The notes: a model not told the origin generated them from the letters alone. Numbered from the stretch's first letter, positions 1 to 8,515 are shown. The stretch is DNA of 64,000 bases from Chitinimonas sp. BJYL2 (GCF_027257935.1 NZ_JANZKW010000003.1:412284-476283), one strand, 5' to 3'. Made by a program: numbers and translations.

Positions 1-484
1 TGCTGGTGATCTTGTCGCGCGCCTGTTGTACGGCGCTGACGGCGGCGGTGGAGAGATGATGGCTGGCAAAGCTGGCGACCTGACGGACAGCTTTGGACAT
101 TGAGTCGGCCGTGCAGGCGCTCACGCACAGCGCCTTGCGCATCGGATCATGCAGGGGCGAGGCCGTTTGTGTGTCAAGTTGTCCAAGCAGCTGGCGCTGT
201 TGATCGGCCAAGGCCCGCTCTGCAAGCTGGATGGCATCATTCATCAGGGATACTTGGGCGACAAGCAAGGCGCAACCCAGATTCACGCCATGATCGACAT
301 GCTCGCCGATCTGGGCGGGTGAAGCGGGGCGTGCAGCCAGTGCCTGCAGCCAGTCGCGATAGCCTTCCTGCTGTGTCGTGAGCAGACGCTCCATGCCGCG
401 GCGCAGCAACTCGGAGCCTTCCTGCAGCCATTCGACCTGCTGATCGGTGCTGCGTAAGGCCCAAGGGTTGGCGAAGGCATTCAT
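1..484 (-). CDS. Hypothetical helical protein, phasin-like, cut by window edge
   Basis: The reading frame opens at an ATG at 484 (MNAFANPWALRSTDQQVEWL) and stays open for 161 codons to the window edge, so the C-terminus is missing. The visible protein is Gln-, Ala- and Leu-rich with no signal peptide or membrane segment and is probably all-helical. Its size, composition and lack of motifs resemble phasin-family granule proteins, and a FabG/PhbB-type reductase lies at 35.5 kb, but I see no diagnostic phasin motif. The family call is weak; that it is a gene is better supported by the long frame, the codon use and the 132-bp gap to lpxH. Confidence 0.6.
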   Translation of the reverse strand, partial: MNAFANPWALRSTDQQVEWLQEGSELLRRGMERLLTTQQEGYRDWLQALAARPASPAQIGEHVDHGVNLGCALLVAQVSLMNDAIQLAERALADQQRQLLGQLDTQTASPLHDPMRKALCVSACTADSMSKAVRQVASFASHHLSTAAVSAVQQARDKITS

Positions 485-616
485 GAGGTGTCGTTCCCGG
501 TTTCGTTGGCTTGGGCGTCTTTTTGTTGCGCCGCAATAAGACGCGCAGTCTATGCCGTCACGATGGCTTGTCAATCGACGGTAGCGGCTATTGCCGGACG
601 GTACTCATGCGGCCGC

Positions 617-1360
617 TCAGCGCCAGGCCGCGTCCTGATTGATGCCATGGAAGGTGAGGCCCCGTTCGTCGGCAGCCAGATAGCCCCCTTTGCCGGCGTA
701 CCAATCCGGCAACACCCAGCGTTGCCGCAATCCGTGCTGAACTTCATGCCGGTGGCTGGCGGGCCGATGGGTATGCCCGTGTATCAGATGTGCACCCGGA
801 TACTGTGCCAACAGCGTCACGACCGCCGTGGCATTCACGTCCATGATCTCGATGGCCTTGGCCTGCTTGGCCGCTTCGCTCGCGGCACGAATACGGGCGA
901 TCTCCGCCTTGCGGGCCGCCAGCGGTTGGCCAAGAAAGGCCGCTTGCCAAGCGGGCTGACGCACCATCTGACGAAACTGCTGATAGGGCAGATCGTCGGT
1001 GCAGAGCGCGTCGCCGTGGCTCAACAGCAGCGGGCGACCTGCAAGCTCGATCAGCACCGGATCATCCAGCAGGGTGGCACCGCAACGTCGGGCGTAGTCG
1101 TGGCCCAGCAGAAAGTCGCGGTTGCCGTGCATCAGGCTCACGGCGGTCCCTTGGCTGGCGAGCGCGTGTAACGCGGCCGCGATCCGGGTATTGAGCGGAT
1201 CATCGTCGTCATCGCCGGCCCAGTACTCGAACACATCACCCAGCAGGTAGAGCTGACTGGCCTGACGCGCGGGGCCGGCTAGAAATGCCAGAAACGCCGT
1301 AACCGTCTCCGGGTCTGAATCGGACAGGTGCAGGTCGGAAGCAAACAGAACGGGTTTCAT
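617..1360 (-). CDS. lpxH: UDP-2,3-diacylglucosamine diphosphatase LpxH
   Basis: This 247-aa calcineurin-like phosphoesterase hydrolyses UDP-2,3-diacylglucosamine to lipid X and UMP in lipid A synthesis, at the inner face of the cytoplasmic membrane. The metal-binding motifs are in order: DLHLS (residues 9-13), GDVFEYW (41-47), GNRD (79-82), a central LSHGD and a late HGHTHRP. The start is placed at MKPVLFASDLHLS because the longer upstream frame adds 25 residues with no family counterpart. It lies downstream of ppiB on the same strand, as is common in beta- and gammaproteobacteria, so co-transcription with the cyclophilins is likely. Confidence 0.95.
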   Translation of the reverse strand: MKPVLFASDLHLSDSDPETVTAFLAFLAGPARQASQLYLLGDVFEYWAGDDDDDPLNTRIAAALHALASQGTAVSLMHGNRDFLLGHDYARRCGATLLDDPVLIELAGRPLLLSHGDALCTDDLPYQQFRQMVRQPAWQAAFLGQPLAARKAEIARIRAASEAAKQAKAIEIMDVNATAVVTLLAQYPGAHLIHGHTHRPASHRHEVQHGLRQRWVLPDWYAGKGGYLAADERGLTFHGINQDAAWR

Positions 1361-1516
1361 CGCTGGGTATCGTGGGCGGTGTAGGTGTCGGTTGCGGGCC
1401 GGCGTGCCAAAGTGGGCAGGCCGCAGCAAATGCAACAGCCGGCAGCCTTAACAGGGCTTACCGGCTGTGCGTGGTATCCGGAAGCCTGTAACGCGGGTAT
1501 CCGGATCAGAACAGGA

Positions 1517-2011
1517 TCAGACCAGTTCGGCTTTCTGGATGATCACATCGGCGACGGGTACATCCTGATGGAAGCCCTTGGAGTCCGTCTTGACAGCCTT
1601 GATGGCGTCAACGACATCGGTGCCCTCAACAACCCGACCGAAGACGCAGTAGCCAAAACCTTGTGAATTGGCCGCCGTAAAGTTCAGGAAGCCGTTATTG
1701 CCCACATTGATGAAGAACTGGGCCGTTGCCGAATGAGGATCCGGGGTACGGGCCATGGCAATGGTGTACATATCGTTCTTGAGTCCGTTGGCGGCCTCGT
1801 TCTCAACGGGTGCGCGGGTAGGCTTCTGCTTGAGGCCGGGTTCAAATCCACCACCCTGGATCATGAAGTCGTTGATCACGCGGTGGAAAATGGTGCCGTC
1901 GTAATGGCCGCTGCTGACATATTCCACAAAGTTGGCCACGGTCTTCGGGGCCTTGGCCTCGTCGAGCTCGATGCCGATGAGGCCGTGGTTGGTATGCAGA
2001 TTGACGCGCAT
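1517..2011 (-). CDS. ppiB: Cytoplasmic peptidyl-prolyl cis-trans isomerase B (cyclophilin)
   Basis: This is a 164-aa single-domain cyclophilin that catalyses cis-trans isomerisation of X-Pro bonds in the cytoplasm. The core motifs are present: [13 protein letters not shown], the SATAQFFIN active-site strand, and [11 protein letters not shown]. There is no signal peptide. The ATG at 2011 is chosen because an AAAGGA ribosome-binding site lies just upstream; a frame starting five codons earlier exists but has no such site. The start is 11 bases from the stop of the exported cyclophilin gene, so the two paralogs form an operon. Confidence 0.95.
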   Translation of the reverse strand: MRVNLHTNHGLIGIELDEAKAPKTVANFVEYVSSGHYDGTIFHRVINDFMIQGGGFEPGLKQKPTRAPVENEAANGLKNDMYTIAMARTPDPHSATAQFFINVGNNGFLNFTAANSQGFGYCVFGRVVEGTDVVDAIKAVKTDSKGFHQDVPVADVIIQKAELV

Positions 2012-2022
2012 GGGAAATCCTT

Positions 2023-2697
2023 TCATTGGGGTTGGCTGACGGGCGCTTCGGGCGTTTCAGGCGCCTCTGGCGGAGCGACCGGCGGGGTTGGAGCCGTTTC
2101 TGCAGGTACGACCGGCGGCGCCGGCAGTACATAGTTGGGCATGACGGCCACTTTCTTGACCACGACCAGCTGCAGGGGGACATCGATCATGCCGTTGAGT
2201 CGACCGGTGGGAATGGCGGCGATTTTCTGAACCACATCCATGCCCGCTACCACACGGCCGAAGACGGCATAGCCCCAGCCCCGGTTGCTGTTCTCATCGC
2301 GGTAATCGAGCGCACTGTTATTGGCCAGATTGATGAAGAACTGGCTATTGGCCGTGTGGGGGGCGGCTTCTCGCGCCATGGCAACGGTATAGGGTTCATT
2401 CTTGAGGCCATTGCCGGCCTCATTGGGAATGGGTTTGTCGGCCGGCTTCCATTTCAGATCGGCCGTGTAACCGCCACCCTGGGCTACAAAACCCGGAATC
2501 ACGCGATGGAACACTGTGCCGTCGTAGTACTTTTTCTTGGTATAGCGGAGAAAGTTGACCACCGTTTTCGGTGCCTTCTCCGGTAACAGCTCGATATCGA
2601 TATTGCCTTGATTGGTGCTCAGGCGGACCACTGGGTTGGCCGCTGTGGCGAACAGCGGCATCAAGACAAGCAGGCTGGCGAGAAGTAAGCGTTTCAT
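2023..2697 (-). CDS. Periplasmic peptidyl-prolyl cis-trans isomerase (PpiA-type)
   Basis: This 224-aa protein has an N-terminal signal peptide ([19 protein letters not shown]) followed by a cyclophilin domain with [21 protein letters not shown] and GYAVFGRVV, so it probably acts on proline bonds of proteins in the periplasm. Unusually, it ends in about 35 residues rich in Pro, Ala, Glu and Val after the cyclophilin fold, perhaps a spacer or cell-wall-spanning tail. It is the paralog of the downstream ppiB; the tandem arrangement suggests an old duplication with one copy exported. It faces coq7 divergently across about 100 bp. Confidence 0.92.
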   Translation of the reverse strand: MKRLLLASLLVLMPLFATAANPVVRLSTNQGNIDIELLPEKAPKTVVNFLRYTKKKYYDGTVFHRVIPGFVAQGGGYTADLKWKPADKPIPNEAGNGLKNEPYTVAMAREAAPHTANSQFFINLANNSALDYRDENSNRGWGYAVFGRVVAGMDVVQKIAAIPTGRLNGMIDVPLQLVVVKKVAVMPNYVLPAPPVVPAETAPTPPVAPPEAPETPEAPVSQPQ

Positions 2698-2753
2698 GGC
2701 GCAGATATATTCGGGAACCCGCCCGGATGGTAGCACAGCCCCCTGTGGCAGCC

Positions 2754-2762
2754 TGCTAGAAT
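2754..2762 (+). promoter_or_regulatory. Extended -10 promoter of coq7
   Basis: TGCTAGAAT matches the extended -10 form (TGn followed by TAGAAT at 2757-2762) and would start transcription near 2769, giving a leader of about 27 bases before the coq7 ATG. No good -35 box is seen, as expected for an extended -10 promoter. The same TGCTAGAAT occurs in front of dnaX on the other strand. Confidence 0.55.
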
Positions 2763-2795
2763 CAGCCCATTCCCGCCTTCGTTTCCCGGCCGCCC

Positions 2796-3413
2796 ATGGA
2801 CAGATTGATTACAGAATTCGACCGCGCATTGCGCACCGTCTTTGCGCCAGCCAGTACGGTCAGACCCCGGCCGGACGCTACCTTGGCCGAGCCCGAGCTG
2901 AGCGCCGAAGAGAAGCGTCATGCGGCCGGGCTGATGCGTGTGAATCATTGTGGTGAAGTGTGTGCGCAAGCGCTCTACCAAGGCCAGGCACTCACTGCCC
3001 GGGATCCTGCCACACGGCTTTCGCTGCAGCAGGCGGCGCATGAGGAGGTCGAGCATCTGGCCTGGACCGCAGAGCGTGTCCATGAACTCGGTGGCCACAC
3101 CAGCGTGCTCAATCCGCTGTGGTATGCCGGGTCGCTGACCATGGGTGTTGCCGCGGGCTTGATCGGTGACCGTTGGAATCTCGGTTTTCTGGCTGAAACG
3201 GAGCGGCAGGTCAGCGAGCACCTGCAAGGTCATCTGGCCAGCCTGCCGGCGCAGGACACCCGCAGCCGCGCCATTGTGGACCAGATGCACATCGATGAAA
3301 CCGCGCATGCCGAGATGGCCGTCACGCTCGGCGCTGCCGAATTGCCCATGCCAGCCAAGCTGGCCATGCGGGCAATGTCGCGGGTGATGACCAGTCTGTC
3401 CTACCGCGTCTGA
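2796..3413 (+). CDS. coq7: Ubiquinone biosynthesis hydroxylase Coq7
   Basis: This 205-aa di-iron carboxylate hydroxylase performs the last ring hydroxylation of ubiquinone synthesis (demethoxyubiquinol to the 5-hydroxy form). The ligands are visible as a first Glu in NHCGEVCAQ, the EEVEH motif, a Glu in FLAETERQVSEH, and the late IDETAHAEMA helix, matching the ferritin-like E...ExxH...E...ExxH pattern. It is a peripheral membrane enzyme. Length is typical for the bacterial family, which many betaproteobacteria use instead of UbiF. ubiD, another gene of this pathway, lies at 47.2 kb. Confidence 0.96.
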   Translation: MDRLITEFDRALRTVFAPASTVRPRPDATLAEPELSAEEKRHAAGLMRVNHCGEVCAQALYQGQALTARDPATRLSLQQAAHEEVEHLAWTAERVHELGGHTSVLNPLWYAGSLTMGVAAGLIGDRWNLGFLAETERQVSEHLQGHLASLPAQDTRSRAIVDQMHIDETAHAEMAVTLGAAELPMPAKLAMRAMSRVMTSLSYRV

Positions 3414-3501
3414 TCCCGCGCCGGAACGCATTTCCATCCGCAAGATCGACGGTGATCCCGCCGCGCTTGCACGCCAACTCTTCCAGACAGCATCTGCCGC
3501 C

Positions 3502-4800
3502 ATGCGCGTATTCCGACCTGGCGGGCTGTGGCGTAATCCTGATTTCGTGCGCTTATGGTCCGCACAGGGGATTTCCGACTTCGGCTCGCATATTTCCCGC
3601 CTTGCCTTGCCATTGACGGCCGCACTTCTGCTGCATGCCACGCCTATGGAAATGGGCGTACTGATGGCCATCGAGGTTTTGCCCTTTGCCTTGTTCAGCC
3701 TCCATGCCGGTGTCTGGATAGACCGCGCACGCCGGATGCCCTTCATGATGATGCGGGATATCGGCTGCGCGCTGTCACTCGCTCTGGTTCCGCTGGCGTG
3801 GGCCTTGGACTGTTTGTCGATGCCGGTTCTCTGGGTGGTGGGTTTTCTGTGCATGACCGGCGAAGTCATCGGTGGCTCGGCACACCAGAGCTATGTGGCC
3901 ACCCTGATCGGCAAGGATCGTCTGGTTGAGGCACACAGCAAGTTCATGGCAACCGCCTCCACGGCGCAGGTCACAGCGCCGGGGCTGGCCGGGGTGCTGA
4001 TCCAGGCGCTGGGGGCGCCGCTGGCGATCTTGTTCAACGCCCTGTCGTTCATGGTTTCTGCTTTGGTGCTGCGCCGCATTGAGGCAGTCGAGCCCCGACC
4101 GCAGCTGGAAAACAGTGGCGAGTCGGTTTGGTCGGAAATTCGTGCCGGCCTGCAGCTGGTATGGCAAACCCCCGTGCTGCGGGCCTTTGCCATCCAGACC
4201 GCTTGCTGGCAGCTGCTCAACTACATGCTCGCAGCCATTCTGGTGCTGTTTGCCACACGTGAACTGGGCCTGGATGCCGGTGCCATGGGGGTGACCTTCA
4301 TGCTGGGGGGCGTGGGCAGCCTGATTGCCGCGGTCAGCGCCGAACACATTGGTGCCCGCTTGGGCATCGGCCCCTCGGTGGGCTGGGGATTTGCCGCGAC
4401 GGCGGTGGCATGGGCCGGCTTTGCGTTGATTCCATCGGATACAGCATGGCCGGTACTCTGGCTAAGCTTGGCGCAATCGCTGTTCTCATTTGGCGCAACG
4501 CTGTTCTCGATCAACTATCTGGCGGCGCGTGCAGCGGTGACGCCGGATGCCTTGCTGGGCCGGATGATTGCGACCATGCGTTTCGCCACCGTGGCGCCGG
4601 CACCATTGGGTGCGTTGACGGGTGGCGCCCTGGCCACCCTATTCGGCTTGCGCGGTGCCTTGGCGGCGATTGCTGTGCTCGGTGCGGCCCTGACCTGGCA
4701 TGCATTGCGCCGGTCACCCGCACGTTTGCTGATGCGCTTGCCGACTCGTTCGAGCGATATCCTCACGCAAGAGGATCCTGCGAGCAGCCCGGATCACTGA
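3502..4800 (+). CDS. MFS transporter, EntS-like
   Basis: This 432-aa protein has about 12 predicted membrane segments and belongs to the major facilitator superfamily, in the MFS_3/EntS-like group that often exports siderophores or drugs. The N-terminus (GLWRNPDFVRLWSAQGISDF) and the conserved loop after helix 2 (GVWIDRARRMPFMMMRD, equivalent to GxxxDRxxRR) are typical. The substrate cannot be inferred. The frame is open for about 29 codons upstream of the chosen ATG but has no start codon there, and no strong ribosome-binding site is visible. It sits 88 bp after coq7, possibly as read-through. Confidence 0.85.
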   Translation: MRVFRPGGLWRNPDFVRLWSAQGISDFGSHISRLALPLTAALLLHATPMEMGVLMAIEVLPFALFSLHAGVWIDRARRMPFMMMRDIGCALSLALVPLAWALDCLSMPVLWVVGFLCMTGEVIGGSAHQSYVATLIGKDRLVEAHSKFMATASTAQVTAPGLAGVLIQALGAPLAILFNALSFMVSALVLRRIEAVEPRPQLENSGESVWSEIRAGLQLVWQTPVLRAFAIQTACWQLLNYMLAAILVLFATRELGLDAGAMGVTFMLGGVGSLIAAVSAEHIGARLGIGPSVGWGFAATAVAWAGFALIPSDTAWPVLWLSLAQSLFSFGATLFSINYLAARAAVTPDALLGRMIATMRFATVAPAPLGALTGGALATLFGLRGALAAIAVLGAALTWHALRRSPARLLMRLPTRSSDILTQEDPASSPDH

Positions 4801-4823
4801 GCCGGGCTAGCAGGCTGTACGGT

Positions 4824-5243
4824 TCAGGCTTCGCGAATCTCGAAGTCGTGTGTGATCGCCACGCCTGCCTGCCCCAGCATGATCGAGGCCGAACAGTATT
4901 TCTCTGCAGAGAGGTCGATAGCGCGCTTGACCTGCTCTTGTTTGAGCTGACGCCCGGTGACGATGAAGTGCATATGGATCCGGGTGAATACCTTGGGGTC
5001 CGTTTCAGCACGCTCCGCATCGAGCCGTACTTCGCAATCGACAATGTCGGCGCGGCCTTTCTTGAGAATGGCGACCACATCAAAAGCGGTGCAGCCGCCC
5101 GTTCCCATCAGCACCATCTCCATCGGGCGAGGGCCCAGATTCTGCCCGCCCGCGGCAGGTGCGCCATCCATCAGTACGGCATGGCCGGTTTCGCTCTGCG
5201 CCAGAAAACTGACGTTTTCGATCCATTTCACACGGGCTTGCAT
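4824..5243 (-). CDS. OsmC family protein
   Basis: This 139-aa OsmC/Ohr-superfamily protein carries the two characteristic cysteines: one in GTGGCTAFD (about residue 51) and one in EKYCSASIML (about residue 116). In characterised members these reduce organic or lipid hydroperoxides. It lacks the features that separate Ohr from OsmC, and matches the YhfA-like general OsmC group annotated in many betaproteobacteria. It is convergent with the MFS gene, 23 bp away, and its promoter must lie within 5244-5480, a region shared with the small-RNA promoter on the other strand. Confidence 0.9.
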   Translation of the reverse strand: MQARVKWIENVSFLAQSETGHAVLMDGAPAAGGQNLGPRPMEMVLMGTGGCTAFDVVAILKKGRADIVDCEVRLDAERAETDPKVFTRIHMHFIVTGRQLKQEQVKRAIDLSAEKYCSASIMLGQAGVAITHDFEIREA

Positions 5244-5446
5244 GGGTTCTCCACGAAGAAAGTCGCCTGGGGCTTACGAACGGCCAGGCAGGGTTTATGT
5301 TGCAGTGCGCAAAAATACGACTGGCGCAATGAGTGATTAACTACAAAATTGTCGGGCTGGCGCCAATTATCAAGACCATGTTGGCTTGCTGTCGTGTAAC
5401 TGTACTACCGTTCATTTGTTTATTGGCGCATTGCACAAAAAAGTGA
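5244..5446. other. AT-rich intergenic region before the small RNA
   Basis: No convincing gene is seen here. The stretch must contain the osmC-like promoter on the minus strand and any upstream control of the small RNA. A direct repeat TTGCACAAA occurs at 5431-5439 and 5447-5455, the second copy forming the -35 box of the small-RNA promoter, so the pair could be an operator. GGCGCAATG and GGCGCATTG also recur about 100 bp apart. Confidence 0.5.
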
Positions 5447-5475
5447 TTGCACAAACACGGCAGACTGGATAGTAT
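5447..5475 (+). promoter_or_regulatory. Sigma-70 promoter of the candidate small RNA
   Basis: TTGCAC (5447-5452), a 17-bp spacer and TAGTAT (5470-5475) form a good sigma-70 promoter with a start near 5483. It reads into a short segment closed by a strong terminator at 5555-5586, not directly into rplM, which has its own promoter further on. Confidence 0.7.
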
Positions 5476-5482
5476 TCGAACT

Positions 5483-5586
5483 GCATTAGGGCTTTACACG
5501 CAATGTGTGTGCTTTGATGTTGTCTCCTCCATCCTCCTTCTTTGGTGGAATTGCGCGCAAGCCCTTACGGCTTGCGCCTTTTTTTT
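5483..5586 (+). ncRNA. Candidate trans-acting small RNA with tandem anti-SD motifs
   Basis: This is a self-contained unit of about 104 nt: a promoter ending at 5475, no plausible coding sequence, and a perfect 9-bp terminator hairpin followed by eight T residues. The first part can form a small hairpin (ACAC and GTGT around 5496-5508). It is followed by a pyrimidine-rich stretch probably single-stranded that carries CTCCTCC (5524-5530) and CCTCCTT (5533-5539), both complementary to Shine-Dalgarno sequences. This layout is that of Hfq-dependent small RNAs that block ribosome binding; C/U-rich seeds of this kind are known in neisserial sibling RNAs. AGGGCTT at 5488-5494 could instead pair with the terminator's left arm (5559-5565). 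Function is inference. Confidence 0.6.
5555..5586 (+). terminator. Strong intrinsic terminator
   Basis: The arms GCGCAAGCC (5555-5563) and GGCTTGCGC (5569-5577) are perfectly complementary around a 5-base loop, and eight T residues follow (5579-5586). It ends the candidate small RNA upstream of the rplM promoter. Confidence 0.9.
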
Positions 5587-5646
5587 GCGCGCAGCCGGCA
5601 AGTGAGACGTCGGTGCAACGGCTTGACCGGATCAGTCTGATCGGGT

Positions 5647-5676
5647 TTGACAGCCCATTGTTTTTGCAAATAGAAT
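5647..5676 (+). promoter_or_regulatory. Promoter of the rplM-rpsI operon
   Basis: TTGACA (5647-5652), an 18-bp spacer and TAGAAT (5671-5676) predict a start near 5684, about 33 bases before the rplM ATG. It lies downstream of the terminator at 5555-5586, so rplM transcription does not need to pass through that terminator. Confidence 0.75.
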
Positions 5677-5716
5677 GCGCGACTTTCCGTAAATCGAACG
5701 AATCTGGAAGAGCCGT

Positions 5717-6148
5717 ATGAAAACCTTCTCCGCCAAGCCGCACGAGGTCCAGCGCGACTGGTTCGTGGTGGACGCCACCGACAAGGTGCTTGGTCGCCTC
5801 GCCGCCGCCATCGCCCACCGTCTGCGTGGCAAGCACAAGGCCATTTACACCCCTCACGTCGACACCGGTGATTTCATCGTTGTCGTCAACGCAGGCAAGC
5901 TGCGCGTGACCGGTGACAAGGCCCAGCAAAAGACTTACTTCCGCCACTCGGGTTACCCGGGCGGTATCTACGAACGCTCCTTCACTGAAATGCAGGGGAA
6001 GTTCCCAGAGCGCGTGCTCGAAAAGGCTGTCAAGGGCATGCTGCCCAAGGGCCCGCTTGGCTACGCCATGATCAAGAAACTCAAGGTCTACGCTAGCGCC
6101 GAGCATCCGCACACCGCGCAACAGCCTAAAGTCCTCGAGATCAACTAA
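5717..6148 (+). CDS. rplM: 50S ribosomal protein L13
   Basis: This 143-aa ribosomal protein binds 23S rRNA early in large-subunit assembly. The N-terminus ([20 protein letters not shown]) and the later HSGYPGG and [11 protein letters not shown] segments are family signatures, and the length matches the usual 142-143 residues. The start is fixed by conservation. It is followed 21 bp later by rpsI, the universal L13-S9 pair. In Escherichia coli this operon is autoregulated by L13 binding its leader; here the leader is short (about 33 nt). Confidence 0.98.
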   Translation: MKTFSAKPHEVQRDWFVVDATDKVLGRLAAAIAHRLRGKHKAIYTPHVDTGDFIVVVNAGKLRVTGDKAQQKTYFRHSGYPGGIYERSFTEMQGKFPERVLEKAVKGMLPKGPLGYAMIKKLKVYASAEHPHTAQQPKVLEIN

Positions 6149-6169
6149 ACCGGATACAAGGACTTAAAA

Positions 6170-6562
6170 ATGGTTGGCAAGTACTACTACGGCACGGGCC
6201 GTCGCAAGAGCTCGGTAGCTCGCGTTTTCATGACCAAGGGTTCGGGCAAGATCGTCGTCAACGGCAAGCCGCTGGACGAATACTTCTCGCGTGAAACCGG
6301 TCGCATGATGGTGCGTCAGCCCCTGGTGCTGACCGAGAACGTCGAAGCCTTCGACATTCTGGTGAATGTGGTTGGCGGTGGCGAAACCGGTCAAGCCGGC
6401 GCCCTGCGCCACGGCATCACCCGCGCCCTGATCGAGTTCGACGCGGCCCTCAAGCCTTCGCTGTCGACCGCTGGCTTCGTGACTCGCGATGCCCGGGAAG
6501 TCGAACGTAAGAAGGTCGGCCTGCGTAAAGCACGTCGCGCCAAGCAGTTCTCGAAGCGTTAA
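6170..6562 (+). CDS. rpsI: 30S ribosomal protein S9
   Basis: This 130-aa protein shows the S9 signatures [15 protein letters not shown] near the N-terminus, [14 protein letters not shown] in the middle, and the basic tail [12 protein letters not shown] that reaches the P-site tRNA on the small subunit. Length is exactly typical. It is the second gene of the rplM operon and is followed by a terminator at 6618-6643. Confidence 0.98.
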   Translation: MVGKYYYGTGRRKSSVARVFMTKGSGKIVVNGKPLDEYFSRETGRMMVRQPLVLTENVEAFDILVNVVGGGETGQAGALRHGITRALIEFDAALKPSLSTAGFVTRDAREVERKKVGLRKARRAKQFSKR

Positions 6563-6617
6563 TCGCCAGATTCGACACGAAGATTCGTTCGATTACGCCG
6601 GCGCAAGCCGCAAGAAG

Positions 6618-6643
6618 GCCGTCAGTTTACTGGCGGCTTTTTT
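6618..6643 (+). terminator. Intrinsic terminator of rplM-rpsI
   Basis: GCCGTCAG (6618-6625) pairs with CTGGCGGC (6630-6637) with one G-T wobble around a TTTA loop, followed by six T residues. It separates the ribosomal operon from argC. Confidence 0.85.
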
Positions 6644-6765
6644 GTTGCCTGTTCGAAACGCACGCAAGCGCATTCCACTGCGTATCAGCCCGCCTTATCT
6701 ATCCGGCATATCGCTGAAACGCGGTATGATCGCCACTCGTTTCTGCTAGAGGCACAGGGGTTGGC

Positions 6766-7794
6766 ATGATCAAGGTGGGCATAGTCGGGGGTACGGGATA
6801 TACCGGTGTCGAGTTGATGCGTCTGCTGGCGCGCCACCATGGTGTAAAGCTGACCGCCATTACCTCGCGCAAGGAAGCCGGCATGCCGGTGTCCGAGATG
6901 TATCCAAGCCTCCGTGGTCGGGTGAACCTGCAATTCTCCACCCCCGCTGATGCCAGGCTGGACGAGTGTGATGTGGTGTTCTTTGCCACACCCAATGGCA
7001 TTGCCATGAACGAAGCGGGTGCCTTGCTGGCCGCGGGCGTGAAGGTAATCGATCTGGCTGCCGATTTCCGTATCAAGGATGTGGCCGAGTGGGAGAAGTG
7101 GTACGGCATGAGTCACGCCAGCCCCGAACTCGTCACCGAGGCGGTATATGGTCTGCCAGAGGTCAATCGAGAACAGATTCGTCATGCCCGCTTGATTGCT
7201 AACCCCGGTTGTTACCCCACCGCCGTTCAGCTCGGCCTCCTGCCCTTGATTGAGGCGGGTGTGGTGGAAACCGGCAATCTGGTCGCGGATTGCAAGTCGG
7301 GCGTTTCCGGTGCAGGCCGCAAGGCCGAGGTCCATACGCTCATGTGCGAAGCCGGCGACAATTTCAAGGCTTACGGCGTGGGTGGCCATCGCCATCTGCC
7401 CGAAATCAGCCAAGGCCTTAGCCGCGCCGCCGGTAAGCCGGTGGGACTCACCTTCGTACCGCACCTTACTCCCATGATTCGTGGCATCCACGCGACCCTG
7501 TACGCGCGTCTGAGCAAGGATGTGGATATTCAGGCGCTCTATGAAACGCGTTATGCCGGCGAAGCCTTTGTGGATGTGATGCCGCGTGGCAGTACGCCAG
7601 AGACTCGCTCGGTCCGCGGTGGTAACACCTGCCGGATCGCGGTGCATCGGCCCCAGGGGGGAGACACGGTGGTGATCCTGTCGGTGATTGATAACCTCGT
7701 CAAAGGCGCCGCTGGTCAGGCAGTACAGAACATGAACCTGTTGTTCGGCCTGCCCGAGGATACCGGGCTGGACGTCGTTCCCTTGCTGCCCTGA
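6766..7794 (+). CDS. argC: N-acetyl-gamma-glutamyl-phosphate reductase
   Basis: This 342-aa enzyme carries out the third step of arginine synthesis, reducing N-acetylglutamyl phosphate to the semialdehyde with NADPH. Evidence is the N-terminal Rossmann motif ([21 protein letters not shown]), the active-site cysteine in ANPGCYPTA, the SGVSGAGR segment and the catalytic histidine region [11 protein letters not shown]. It is the long (type 1) form. It follows the ribosomal operon after a terminator, a neighbourhood conserved in Neisseriales and Burkholderiales, while argF and argG lie 47 kb away. Confidence 0.97.
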   Translation: MIKVGIVGGTGYTGVELMRLLARHHGVKLTAITSRKEAGMPVSEMYPSLRGRVNLQFSTPADARLDECDVVFFATPNGIAMNEAGALLAAGVKVIDLAADFRIKDVAEWEKWYGMSHASPELVTEAVYGLPEVNREQIRHARLIANPGCYPTAVQLGLLPLIEAGVVETGNLVADCKSGVSGAGRKAEVHTLMCEAGDNFKAYGVGGHRHLPEISQGLSRAAGKPVGLTFVPHLTPMIRGIHATLYARLSKDVDIQALYETRYAGEAFVDVMPRGSTPETRSVRGGNTCRIAVHRPQGGDTVVILSVIDNLVKGAAGQAVQNMNLLFGLPEDTGLDVVPLLP

Positions 7795-7801
7795 CCCCGG
7801 C

Positions 7802-8512
7802 ATGATCGGCCGCTGGAAGCGTCGGGGTAATCATCTGGCCACTGCCCGTCTGGCAGTGCGTCGGCATCTGCCTTGGCCGGCCCGGCTGGCGCTTGGACTG
7901 TTGGGTCTGATCGTACTGGCGTCGGGTAGCTATGGACTCTACCTTTATGGGGAGCAGCAAGGTCGCCATGGCGCCTTGGCCAGTCAGGTCGGCCAGGATG
8001 CGAGCCGGCTCGCACGCGAACTGCAGGAATCCGCGCAGCGTGCACAGGCACTGGAGCAGCAGCTGAGGCTGGAAACCTCGACACGCGAAACGGTTTCGCG
8101 TCAGCTGGTTCAGTTGCAGGCCGATAACGGTGCCTTGCGCGAGCAGATCGCGTTCTACGAATCTTTGCTGACCAAAACAGATCGGGCGCCTGCGCTGGCA
8201 CTGGATCAGTTCCGGGTTGAGCCTGTGTCGCCGGGGCATTACCGCTTGCGGGCGATACTGGTACAGGGGCAGTCCACCCAGGAGGCCTTCCGGGGTGAAG
8301 TGGAGTTCCGTCTGGTGGTGGAGCGGGGTGGGCGACGCGAGTCGCTGGTCTGGCCTGCACCCAGAATCAAGGTGAACGTCACTCGCTATCATCGTCTGGA
8401 GCGCGAGACCGAATTGCCGCCCGATGCGCGGCTCAAGCAGGTCGAGATCCGCGTCTATGCCGATGGCGAGAGCCGCGCCAAGCTGACACGCAATTACGAC
8501 GTAAAGGGATGA
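7802..8512 (+). CDS. Coiled-coil inner-membrane protein (DUF6776-like)
   Basis: This 236-aa protein has a basic N-terminus, one membrane segment at about residues 28-49 (LALGLLGLIVLASGSYGLYL), a coiled coil at about 60-125 (LARELQESAQRAQALEQQL) and a small C-terminal domain with FRLVVERGG and VTRYHRLERE. The topology suggests anchoring with the bulk in the periplasm. The layout fits the DUF6776 family found next to bactofilin genes in betaproteobacteria; the family name is from memory. It starts 7 bp after argC and ends 3 bp before the bactofilin gene, so it may scaffold the bactofilin polymer at the membrane; that role is inference. Confidence 0.8.
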   Translation: MIGRWKRRGNHLATARLAVRRHLPWPARLALGLLGLIVLASGSYGLYLYGEQQGRHGALASQVGQDASRLARELQESAQRAQALEQQLRLETSTRETVSRQLVQLQADNGALREQIAFYESLLTKTDRAPALALDQFRVEPVSPGHYRLRAILVQGQSTQEAFRGEVEFRLVVERGGRRESLVWPAPRIKVNVTRYHRLERETELPPDARLKQVEIRVYADGESRAKLTRNYDVKG

Positions 8513-8515
8513 ACC

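Noticed and set aside
1446..1485. Hairpin after ppiB as an intrinsic terminator
   Set aside because: CAGCCGG and CCGGCTG pair but there is no T run on the minus strand, and lpxH probably belongs to the same operon.
5505..5720. 71-codon frame starting GTG before rplM
   Set aside because: It reads straight through the strong terminator at 5555-5586 and ends inside rplM; the RNA interpretation explains the signals better.
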